Shown: piece by piece, positions 32,240 through 39,463 of the stretch
Layout of the letters: each line of letters starts with the position of its first letter
Position numbering within the stretch: position 1 is the stretch's first letter
Source: Oerskovia sp042887685
GTDB lineage: Bacteria > Actinomycetota > Actinomycetes > Actinomycetales > Cellulomonadaceae
NCBI RefSeq assembly: GCF_042887685.1
Contig: NZ_JBHVOS010000027.1
Location: 1-64,000 of the forward strand
Direction of reading: 5' to 3'
DNA: 64,000 nucleotides
Position numbers and translations under genes: made by a program
Notes under the pieces: generated by a model
The model's input: the letters and a program-made list of their open reading frames with translations, nothing else
What the model was told of the DNA's origin: nothing
The model's database searches: none

Positions 32240-33427
32240 GTGCCCACCGAGGAACTGCTGAAGTTCGCCCCCCGCCCGACCGGCGCCGGGGACATGTTCC
32301 AGCTGCTCCGCGACGGCCAACCCCGCACGCGGGCTGACCTCGCCGCGATCACCGGGCAGGCGCGGTCGACGATCGCGGCCCGCATCGACCTGCTGATGGC
32401 CTCCGGGCTCATCGCCCCCGCGGGCGAGGCGAGCTCGACCGGCGGCAGACCGCCCGTGACGTTCGCCTTCAGCCCCGGTGCACGCATCGTCCTCGCCGTG
32501 GACCTGGGCGCGACGCACGCGCGCCTCGCGGTCACGGACCTCGCCTCGAACGTCCTCGCGGAGGTCGACGCACCGCTCGCCATCTCCGACGGCCCCGAGA
32601 ACGTCCTCGCCTGGGTCGCCGAGACGGGCGAGAAGCTCATCGCGACGACCGGGCGCGACCTCAAGGACCTGGTGAGCGTCGGCGTCGGGCTCCCCGGGCC
32701 CGTCGAGCACTCGACCGGGCGCCCCATCAACCCGCCCATCATGCCCGCGTGGGACGACGTCGACGTGCCCGCGATCCTCAAGCGGACGTTCGACGCCTCG
32801 GTCCTCGTGGACAACGACGTCAACATCATGGCCCTCGGCGAGCACCGCACCGCGTGGCCCGGCGTGAGCGACCTGCTCTTCGTCAAGGTCGCCACCGGCA
32901 TCGGCGCGGGGGTCATCTCGGACGGCGAGCTGCGCCGCGGCGCCCAGGGCGCGGCCGGCGACATCGGCCACATCGCCGTGCCCAACGCGACGGACACCCC
33001 ATGCCGCTGCGGCAACATCGGCTGCCTCGAGGCCGTCGCGAGCGGCCAGGCCATCGCGGGCGCCCTCAAGAAGGAGGGTCTGGAGGCCACCAACAGCGGC
33101 GACGTCGTGTCGCTCGTGCGCGGTGGCGACCTCATGGCGTCCCACGCCGTGCGCCAGGCCGGGCGCGACATCGGAGCCGTCCTCGCCGCGTGCGTGAGCC
33201 TGCTCAACCCCTCCATGATCGTGGTCGGCGGCGTCATCGCCGACGCGGGAGAGCACCTCATCGCGGGCATCCGCGAGATCGTCTACCAGCGCTCGCTGCC
33301 GCTGGCCACGCAGCACCTGCGCATCGTCACGTCCCAGGCACGGGGGCAGGCGGGCGTGCTCGGTGCGAGCGCCATGGCGATCGATCACGTACTCTCTCCC
33401 GCAGCGATCGATGCCCTGATCGCGTGA
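32240..33427 (+). CDS. ROK-family transcriptional repressor
   Basis: A 395-residue regulator with an N-terminal winged helix (about 15-65: GQPRTRADLAAITGQARSTIAARIDLLMASGLI) followed by an ROK sugar-kinase-like domain. Visible ROK motifs: VDLGATHARLAV (phosphate-binding-like), DNDVNIMALGE and GDIGHIAV...CRCGNIGCLEAVAS, the zinc-binding C-x-C-G-x2-G-C-x-E signature with its His. The usual E-x-G-H reads DIGH. Such proteins bind a sugar effector and release DNA. The gene is divergent from sugar module B and has the shared operator in front. The GTG at 32240 has only a distant GAGAGG, so the start is somewhat uncertain. The next gene is 17 bases downstream. Confidence 0.92.
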   Translation: MPTEELLKFAPRPTGAGDMFQLLRDGQPRTRADLAAITGQARSTIAARIDLLMASGLIAPAGEASSTGGRPPVTFAFSPGARIVLAVDLGATHARLAVTDLASNVLAEVDAPLAISDGPENVLAWVAETGEKLIATTGRDLKDLVSVGVGLPGPVEHSTGRPINPPIMPAWDDVDVPAILKRTFDASVLVDNDVNIMALGEHRTAWPGVSDLLFVKVATGIGAGVISDGELRRGAQGAAGDIGHIAVPNATDTPCRCGNIGCLEAVASGQAIAGALKKEGLEATNSGDVVSLVRGGDLMASHAVRQAGRDIGAVLAACVSLLNPSMIVVGGVIADAGEHLIAGIREIVYQRSLPLATQHLRIVTSQARGQAGVLGASAMAIDHVLSPAAIDALIA

Positions 33428-33444
33428 GCGCCAACGGAGGACTC

Positions 33445-34110
33445 ATGAGCGTGCCGGACCGTCGGGCCCTGATCGTCCGGGGAGGATGGCCAGGCCACTC
33501 CCCCGAGGAGAGCACCGACCTCTTCCTCCCCTTCCTCAAGGAGTCGGGCTTCGACGTCGTCGTCGAGTCCTCTCTCGAGGTGTACGCGGACGCCGAGTAC
33601 ATGGCCGGCGTCGACCTGATCGTCCAGTCCTGGACCATGGGCGAGATCCTGCCCGACGAGATGCGCGGCCTGCGCCAGGCCGTGACGAGCGGGACGGGTC
33701 TCGCGGGCTGGCACGGCGGGATCATCGACTCGTACCGCATGGCCACGGACTACCTGCAGATGCTCGGCGGCCAGTTCGCCGCGCACCCGGGAGACCTGGT
33801 CGAGCACACCGTCGAGATCCTGCCCGAGCACGCCGACCACCCGATCGTCGCCGGCGTCGGACCGATCACCCTCCGCTCCGAGCAGTACTGGGTGCTCGCG
33901 GACTCGCTCAACGAGGTCCTCGCGACCACGACCATCGAACCCACGGCCGGCTCCCCGTGGCGCTCCCCCGTCGTCTCCCCCTCGATCTGGACCCGTCAGT
34001 GGGGCGAGGGACGCATCTTCGTGTGCGCGCCGGGGCACCAGCTCGCCGACCTCGAGACCCCCGCGCTGCGCACCGTGATCGAGCGCGGGCTGCTGTGGGC
34101 CGCCCGGTGA
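33445..34110 (+). CDS. ThuA-like domain protein (stand-alone, cytoplasmic)
   Basis: A 221-residue protein with a class I glutamine-amidotransferase-like fold of the ThuA family. It starts MSVPDRRALIVRGGWPGHSPEESTDLF and has GTGLAGWHGGIIDSYR in the position corresponding to the nucleophile elbow, but without a Cys. It ends GEGRIFVCAPGHQLADLETPALRTVIERGLLWAAR, a pattern typical of the family. No signal peptide. The giant secreted proteins in this cluster carry the same domain type at their N termini, so intracellular and extracellular ThuA domains occur in one locus. ThuA proteins are linked to trehalose and other sugar catabolism through 3-keto intermediates. GGAGG stands four bases before the ATG; the gene is probably co-transcribed with the ROK gene. 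Confidence 0.9.
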   Translation: MSVPDRRALIVRGGWPGHSPEESTDLFLPFLKESGFDVVVESSLEVYADAEYMAGVDLIVQSWTMGEILPDEMRGLRQAVTSGTGLAGWHGGIIDSYRMATDYLQMLGGQFAAHPGDLVEHTVEILPEHADHPIVAGVGPITLRSEQYWVLADSLNEVLATTTIEPTAGSPWRSPVVSPSIWTRQWGEGRIFVCAPGHQLADLETPALRTVIERGLLWAAR

Positions 34111-34148
34111 CGCTCCCCCGCACCTAGCGGGCGAGCGCACGAGCACGA

Positions 34149-34186
34149 CGAACGGTCGACGACCCGTCGGGGTCGTCGACCGTTCG
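34149..34186. terminator. bidirectional terminator between convergent genes
   Basis: Perfect 17-bp stem (34149-34165 with 34170-34186) and GTCG loop, with outer GAGCA/TGCTC. It sits between the ThuA-like gene and the convergent MetE-like gene. Confidence 0.8.
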
Positions 34187-34260
34187 TGCTCCCGGCGCTG
34201 CCACGCACCGGGGCACGTCCGGTCACCGACGTACGCTGCGCCGTCGGGCAGCGGGCACTC

Positions 34261-35379
34261 CTACCAGGGGCGCGCGACCGCCGTGTGCACGTCGAGCAGC
34301 GGGCCGGTGCGCTCGCTCGGGCCGCGCCCGAACCCGCACTCGGTGCCCACGCCGACCTCGCGGCCCAGGACCTGGGTCGCAGCAGCGAGGCGACGCTGCG
34401 CGCCCTCGACACCGTCCTCGTGGTGCACCACGCCGAGGTAGAGCTCGGTCGCGTCGTCGATCGTGAGGTCCGCGAGCGGGGCGACGTACTCGACGTCGTC
34501 GCGCTCGATCGGCACGGGCAGGTGGAACCACGCGATCTCGCGCGAGACGGTCGCAGCCAGCCCGTTCGCGACCTCGACCAGGCGGCGCGTGTCGGACGGC
34601 TCGACGAAGTGCTTCTCGGCGACGTCGCCGTAGCAGAGGTGGAAGCCGAGCTCGACGCCCGCGGGCACCGCGGAGGCCACGCGAGCGGCGCGCGCGACGC
34701 AGCCCGCGAGCACCTCGTCGGAGTCGACCGCGAACCACGCCTGGGCCGGGCCGGCACCGAGGTTCGCACCTTCGATCAGTGCGAACTCGCTCGCGAGGTC
34801 GAGCTGGATCGCGAGGTCGTCCGCGGGGACCGCGGCGACGATCGCCTCGATCTCGCGCAGCATCGCGGCCTCATAGGCGGGGTAGACGGCCTCTCGCGCG
34901 TCGGGGACGACGAAGGCCACGACGGGGGCGAGCGGCGTGGGCAGGCACACCTGGAAGCGGGTGCCCGCGGGGATCGCACCCTCCCCGCACAGCCGCGCGA
35001 AGTCCGCGTACGACGCCGCCGCCGCGGCCGCGTAGCCCAGCTCGCCGAAGGCCAGCTCGTCCGCCGGGACCGAGCCGTCGAGCACGAGAGGACGTACGTC
35101 GAACCCGGCGACGACCACCGGCTCGATCGGCAACCGTGCCAGGCCCGGTGCGGCGTCGAAGCGCTCGCCCTGGAAGAGGATCCAGTGGAAGCGCTCGCCG
35201 ACCTCGCCGTCGGGGATGCGCCTGAGGTGCGTGCCCGCGTGCGCGGCGACCGTGCGGAACGTGTCCTCGGCCGTGGGAAGGTTCACGGAACCGACGAGGT
35301 GCGCGCCGCGCACCTGGGCGCGGTCCTGCGGGGCGGTGTCGTGCGGGGAGGGCTGGGTCGCGGGGGTCGCCTGAGTCAT
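34261..35379 (-). CDS. MetE C-terminal-domain-like (cobalamin-independent methionine synthase-like) protein
   Basis: A 372-residue TIM-barrel protein resembling the C-terminal half of MetE. The zinc-site pattern is visible: His and Cys in VELGFHLCYGD and Cys in VGVGTECGFGR. It lacks the MetE N-terminal half, so methyltetrahydrofolate-dependent methionine synthesis as in MetE is not assured; the stand-alone group probably transfers a methyl group from another donor to a thiol. The ATG at 35379 has no ribosome binding site but TACGAT six bases upstream, so it is probably leaderless. It is divergent from the DapA-family gene. Not related closely to the other MetE-like protein at 53162. Confidence 0.75.
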   Translation of the reverse strand: MTQATPATQPSPHDTAPQDRAQVRGAHLVGSVNLPTAEDTFRTVAAHAGTHLRRIPDGEVGERFHWILFQGERFDAAPGLARLPIEPVVVAGFDVRPLVLDGSVPADELAFGELGYAAAAAASYADFARLCGEGAIPAGTRFQVCLPTPLAPVVAFVVPDAREAVYPAYEAAMLREIEAIVAAVPADDLAIQLDLASEFALIEGANLGAGPAQAWFAVDSDEVLAGCVARAARVASAVPAGVELGFHLCYGDVAEKHFVEPSDTRRLVEVANGLAATVSREIAWFHLPVPIERDDVEYVAPLADLTIDDATELYLGVVHHEDGVEGAQRRLAAATQVLGREVGVGTECGFGRGPSERTGPLLDVHTAVARPW

Positions 35380-35385
35380 GAACGC

Positions 35386-35391
35386 ATCGTA
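35386..35391 (-). promoter_or_regulatory. -10 box TACGAT of a probable leaderless promoter
   Basis: Read on the minus strand, TACGAT ends six bases before the ATG of the MetE-like gene. No convincing -35 box. Confidence 0.5.
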
Positions 35392-35460
35392 GACGCGGGT
35401 ACCACTTCACTGGCCGGGCCGACCATCGCTCGGCGGTCGGCCTGTGGCACCATCTCGGAG

Positions 35461-36444
35461 ATGACCTCCCCGACACCCTTCAGCGGGCTGCTCGCCTACC
35501 CGATCACGCCGCTGGGCACCGACGGGCTCCCCGACCTGGGCGCGCTGGCGTGCCTCGTCCAGGACGCGGTCCGTGCCGGGGTCGACGGCGTCACGGTCCT
35601 CGCGTCGTCGGGCGCGGGCACGTCCTTCTCCCCCGGGGAGCGCGCCGCCGTGGTGACCGCCGCGGTCCGCGCGGCGCACGACGCCGGTCCCGGCCCCTCG
35701 GGGCGGCGGGTCCCGGTGCACGTCGCGGTCGCGGCCCCCTCGACCGCCGAGGCCGTGCGGAACGCGGTCGCCGCGCAGGCCGGCGGGGCCGACGGGCTGG
35801 TCCTGACCCCCTTCGCGTACGTCCCGCTCGTCGACGCCGAGGTCGTGGCCCTGTTCGAGTCCGTGGCCGCCGAGACGGACCTGCCCGTGTGCTTCTACAA
35901 CCGGCCTGCCCAGAGCGGGTACGACGTGACGCCCGAGGTCCTGGCCCACCTCGCCTCCACCGCCAGGCTCCGAGGCCTCAAGGAACCCGCGGGGCGGACG
36001 GACGTGGGCGCACGGCTGGACGCCGTCCGGACCGCGGTCGCGGGCGAGCCCTTCGCCGTGGGGCTGAGCGGCGACCTCGCCATGACCGAGGGCGCCTTCA
36101 CGACCCTGCCGTCGAGCGACGCCTGGCACACCGGGCTCGCAGCCCTCGTGCCCGACGAGTACGTCGTGGTGCGCCGCGCGCACGTCGACCGGCGGCCCCT
36201 CGACGCGGTCGTGGAGCGGTCCTGGATCCTCGCCCTGGCCCGCGAGCTCGGGCGGCTGCGGCCCGTCGCGGGACTCCACGCGCTCGCCGAGCTGCTCGAC
36301 GTGCCGACCGGCCCGCCACGGGGGCCGGTCCTGGCGACGCCACCCGAGCAGACCGCAGGACTGCGGGCCGTGCTGGCACGCCGACCGGCCGCGCTGCCCG
36401 GCCCTGGGGTACCGGGTCCCGGGGAGCCTGGCCCCACGACGTAG
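35461..36444 (+). CDS. DapA/NanA-family (dihydrodipicolinate synthase-like) aldolase or lyase
   Basis: A 327-residue class I aldolase-type TIM barrel. The Schiff-base Lys is in LRGLKEPAGR and the catalytic Tyr in DLPVCFYNRPAQSGYD. The GxxGE substrate-carboxylate motif of true DapA is changed to ASSGAGTSFS, so the protein is probably not lysine-pathway DapA but a relative that acts on another 2-oxo acid. A Gly/Pro-rich tail ends the chain. The ATG at 35461 directly follows GGAG, which is too close to act normally, so translation may be leaderless or start slightly differently. It is divergent from the MetE-like gene and convergent with ligA. Confidence 0.85.
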   Translation: MTSPTPFSGLLAYPITPLGTDGLPDLGALACLVQDAVRAGVDGVTVLASSGAGTSFSPGERAAVVTAAVRAAHDAGPGPSGRRVPVHVAVAAPSTAEAVRNAVAAQAGGADGLVLTPFAYVPLVDAEVVALFESVAAETDLPVCFYNRPAQSGYDVTPEVLAHLASTARLRGLKEPAGRTDVGARLDAVRTAVAGEPFAVGLSGDLAMTEGAFTTLPSSDAWHTGLAALVPDEYVVVRRAHVDRRPLDAVVERSWILALARELGRLRPVAGLHALAELLDVPTGPPRGPVLATPPEQTAGLRAVLARRPAALPGPGVPGPGEPGPTT

Positions 36445-36446
36445 AG

Positions 36447-36494
36447 GGCTCCGATCGGGCACCCAGGCGGGCCACCGTGGGCCCTGCCGGAGCC
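36447..36494. terminator. possible terminator between convergent genes
   Basis: GGCTCCG (36447-36453) and CGGAGCC (36488-36494) enclose a GC-rich, self-complementary loop between the DapA-family gene and ligA. Confidence 0.35.
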
Positions 36495-36504
36495 GTGCGT
36501 GCCG

Positions 36505-39114
36505 TCAGTCGGCCGTCGGGCCCTCGGGACCCGAGTCCTCCCCGGTGCCGTCGAGCCCGCCGGGTGCGTCCGCGTCCTCGTCCGGCCCGTCGCCGACCGC
36601 CGCCGGTCCGCCCGCGAGCAGCGCCACGAACCCGGCCTCGTCGAGGATCCGCAGGCCCAGGTCCCTGGCCTTGGTCTCCTTGGAGCCCGCGTTCTCCCCG
36701 ACGACCACGTAGTCGGTCTTCTTGGACACCGAGCCCGAGGCCTTGCCGCCCGCGGTGAGGATCGCCTCCTTGGCGCCGTCGCGCGAGAACCCGTCGAGGC
36801 CTCCCGTGACCACGACGGTCAGTCCTGCGAGGGGGCCGGTCGGCTGCTGGCGGGCGCCGGGGCCGGGGTGGCCCGGGGTCTCGAACCGGACGCCGTCCAG
36901 CTTCCACGTCTCGACGATCTCCTGGTGCCAGTCCACCTCGAACCAGGCGAGCACCTCGTCGGCGATGACCGGTCCGACGCCCTCGACCGCGGCGAGCTCC
37001 TCCCGGCTCGCGGCCCGGATCGCGTCGAGCGACCCGAACCACTCCGCGAGCGCCCGGGCGGCGACCGGCCCGACGTGCCGGATGTTGAGGCTCACGAGGA
37101 TGCGCCACAGGTCCTTGGTCCGCGCGATCCGCAGCTCGTCCACGAGCGTCTGCGCGGTGGTCGACGGTCCGTACACCGGGAAGTCCTTCCGCACGCCCGC
37201 GGCCCGTCGCTCGGCGGGGGTGGCGTCCTCGAACCCTGGCGGGTAGGTGCGCGCGGTGACCTTCTGGAACGGCCGGACGACCTTGGCCCGCAGCACCGAG
37301 CCGTCGGACATCTCCACCTCGCCCGACTCCCCCACCCCTTCGAACGGCCGGGGCAGCCCGGTCTCCGGGTCACGGACGACGACGCGGATCGGGGCGAGCT
37401 GGTCGACCGTGAGCCCGAACAGGTTCTTCTCGGTCCGCAGCGGAGGCTCGGCGGGCTCGTAGGGCTGCGTGAGCGCGGCCGCGGTGACCTCGCCGAGCGC
37501 CTCGACGTCGAGGCCGCCGCGGGAGCCGATGTGCTCGACCCGCCCGCGGACCTGGGCCGGGCAGCTCTCGGCGTTGGGGCAGCGCAGGTCGACGTCGCCC
37601 TCCTTCATAGGGCGCAGCGGCGTGCCGCACTCGGGGCACTCGGCGGGCATGACGAACTCCGTACGCTGCACGCCGTCCTCGCGCAGCGCGCCGACCGGCC
37701 CGAGGATCTCCGGGATGACGTCCCCGGCCTTGCGCAGCACCACGACGTCACCGATCAGCACGCCCTTGGCGCGCACGACGTCCTGGTTGTGCAGCGTCGC
37801 CTGGCGCACCGTGCTGCCCGCGACGAGCACGGGCTCCATCACGGCGTACGGGGTTGCCCGGCCGGTCCGCCCGACCCCCACCTGGATCGCGAGCAGGCGC
37901 GTGTTGACCTCCTCGGGCGGGTACTTGTAGGCGATGGCCCACCGCGGTGCGCGGCTCGTGGACCCGAGGCGGCGCTGGAGCGCGAGCTCGTCGACCTTGA
38001 CCACGATCCCGTCGAGCTCGTGCTCGATGTCGTGCCGGTGCTCGCCGAAGTACGTGATCATGTCCTGCACGCCCGCGATCCCGTCGACGACCCGGTTGTG
38101 CGGCGAGACGGGGATGCCCCACTGCTCGAACAGCGCGTAGGCGTCCGACTGGCGCCCGAGCTCGGTGTGCTCCCCCTCCTGCCACTGGAGCGCGCCGACG
38201 CCGTGCGCGTAGAGCCGGAGCGACTCCACCCGGGCGAGGCCCGCCTCGAGGTCGAGGCCGGACTTCTTGTCCAGCATCTGCCGCAGCCCACCTGCCGCCG
38301 CGTTGCGAGCGTTCGCGAAGGCCGGGAACCGTCGCAGCGCAGCGTCCTTCGCGCGCGCCTCGTCGAGCACGGTCCCCCGTCCCACCGCACGCTCGCGCGC
38401 CTCCTCGACCGCTCGACCCCGCATCTCGACCTGCAGCGCGTTGAGGCGGTCGAACGCGGCCACGGGGATGAAGACCTCTCCCCGCACCTCGACGACGTCC
38501 GGGTGGCCCTCACCACGCAGGGTCTGCGGGATCTCGGCGATGCGCAGCGCGTTCTGCGTGATGTCCTCGCCCTCGCGCCCGTCGCCGCGCGTCGCGGCCC
38601 GCACGAGACGCCCCTTCTCGTACAGCAGCGCGATCGCGAGACCGTCGATCTTCACCTCGGACAGGTACTCGACGGACTCCTCGGGAGCGACCCCCAGGTC
38701 ACGGTGCACGCGTACGTCCCACGCCTCCAGCTCCTCCGCGCTGAACACGTTGTCGAGCGAGAGCATGCGCTCGAGGTGCTCGACGGTCGCGAAGCCCGTC
38801 GCGGCACGCCCGCCGACGCGCTGCGTGGGTGACTCGGGGGTCTGGAGCGCGGGGTGCGCCGCCTCGAGCGCCTCGAGCTCGCGCATGCGGGCGTCGTAGT
38901 CGGCGTCGGACGACACGGGGGCGTCCGCCTCGTAGTAGGCCCGCTGGTCGGCCTCGAGCTGGGCGACGAGCTCGGCCCACCGACGCTGCGCCGCCGCCTC
39001 GTCGAGCGCAGGCGCGGCGTCGGGGACGACGGCGGTGGCGGAAGCGGTGGCCGCGACGGCCTCGGTCGTGCTGTCGGGGCTGGTCACGGGGTGCGGCGGG
39101 GTGGCGTCGTTCAC
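36505..39114 (-). CDS. ligA: NAD-dependent DNA ligase LigA
   Basis: Seals nicks with NAD as cofactor during replication and repair. The 869-residue product has an N-terminal Ala/Thr-rich extension (about 1-38), the adenylation domain with active Lys155 in SEVKIDGLA, the OB domain (from about 390), a zinc finger (Cys 493, 496, 512, 518), helix-hairpin-helix repeats and a BRCT domain (about 758-835). It is nearly 200 residues longer than typical LigA (about 670-690). Between the zinc finger and the conserved RILVSLNIRHVGP there is an insertion of roughly 80 residues (about 575-655) where the usual GFGEKSA hairpin motif is missing. The GTG at 39114 is the best start near the conserved region; no strong ribosome site is seen. 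The acidic C-terminal tail is unstructured. Confidence 0.93.
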   Translation of the reverse strand: MNDATPPHPVTSPDSTTEAVAATASATAVVPDAAPALDEAAAQRRWAELVAQLEADQRAYYEADAPVSSDADYDARMRELEALEAAHPALQTPESPTQRVGGRAATGFATVEHLERMLSLDNVFSAEELEAWDVRVHRDLGVAPEESVEYLSEVKIDGLAIALLYEKGRLVRAATRGDGREGEDITQNALRIAEIPQTLRGEGHPDVVEVRGEVFIPVAAFDRLNALQVEMRGRAVEEARERAVGRGTVLDEARAKDAALRRFPAFANARNAAAGGLRQMLDKKSGLDLEAGLARVESLRLYAHGVGALQWQEGEHTELGRQSDAYALFEQWGIPVSPHNRVVDGIAGVQDMITYFGEHRHDIEHELDGIVVKVDELALQRRLGSTSRAPRWAIAYKYPPEEVNTRLLAIQVGVGRTGRATPYAVMEPVLVAGSTVRQATLHNQDVVRAKGVLIGDVVVLRKAGDVIPEILGPVGALREDGVQRTEFVMPAECPECGTPLRPMKEGDVDLRCPNAESCPAQVRGRVEHIGSRGGLDVEALGEVTAAALTQPYEPAEPPLRTEKNLFGLTVDQLAPIRVVVRDPETGLPRPFEGVGESGEVEMSDGSVLRAKVVRPFQKVTARTYPPGFEDATPAERRAAGVRKDFPVYGPSTTAQTLVDELRIARTKDLWRILVSLNIRHVGPVAARALAEWFGSLDAIRAASREELAAVEGVGPVIADEVLAWFEVDWHQEIVETWKLDGVRFETPGHPGPGARQQPTGPLAGLTVVVTGGLDGFSRDGAKEAILTAGGKASGSVSKKTDYVVVGENAGSKETKARDLGLRILDEAGFVALLAGGPAAVGDGPDEDADAPGGLDGTGEDSGPEGPTAD

Positions 39115-39279
39115 GTGCCCATCATCGCTCGCCCCACCGACAGCCGCGCGTCCCGGCGGCGGCGCGTCCTGCCCGACGGCGCCGCTCACCCGTGCCCGCC
39201 GGCCCACCTCGGGGACGCCCACCGGACGCCCGAGGCGAGCTCCGCCGTCGGGCACGGGTGCTCCCGGACCGGACGCGGA

Positions 39280-39315
39280 GCAGCGCCCCCGCGCTGGAGG
39301 ACGCGGGGGCGCTGC
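39280..39315 (-). terminator. strong hairpin in the adhE-ligA gap
   Basis: Perfect 14-bp inverted repeat GCAGCGCCCCCGCG (39280-39293) and its complement (39302-39315), 8-base loop. It may be a second terminator behind adhE. Confidence 0.6.
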
Positions 39316-39424
39316 GAGCGGGACCGAGGCCAAGGGGGATGCCTCGGGCCCGGGATGGGTGGCGCCACCCGGCAGGACGCGCCACCCGACCGTGACCCGT
39401 ACCGCTCGGGTCGTCGTACGGGCT

Positions 39425-39456
39425 ACCGGCGTCCGGGCTGCTCCCCGGACGCCGGT
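39425..39456 (-). terminator. adhE terminator
   Basis: Perfect 13-bp inverted repeat ACCGGCGTCCGGG (39425-39437) and CCCGGACGCCGGT (39444-39456), 6-base loop, beginning eight bases past the adhE stop codon. Confidence 0.75.
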
Positions 39457-39463
39457 GCCCAGA

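Larger units (their letters stand above)
39115..39463. other. intergenic region between adhE and ligA
   Basis: No gene was seen. The region holds two strong hairpins (39280-39315 and 39425-39456) and presumably the ligA promoter, but no clear -35/-10 pair was identified. Confidence 0.5.
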
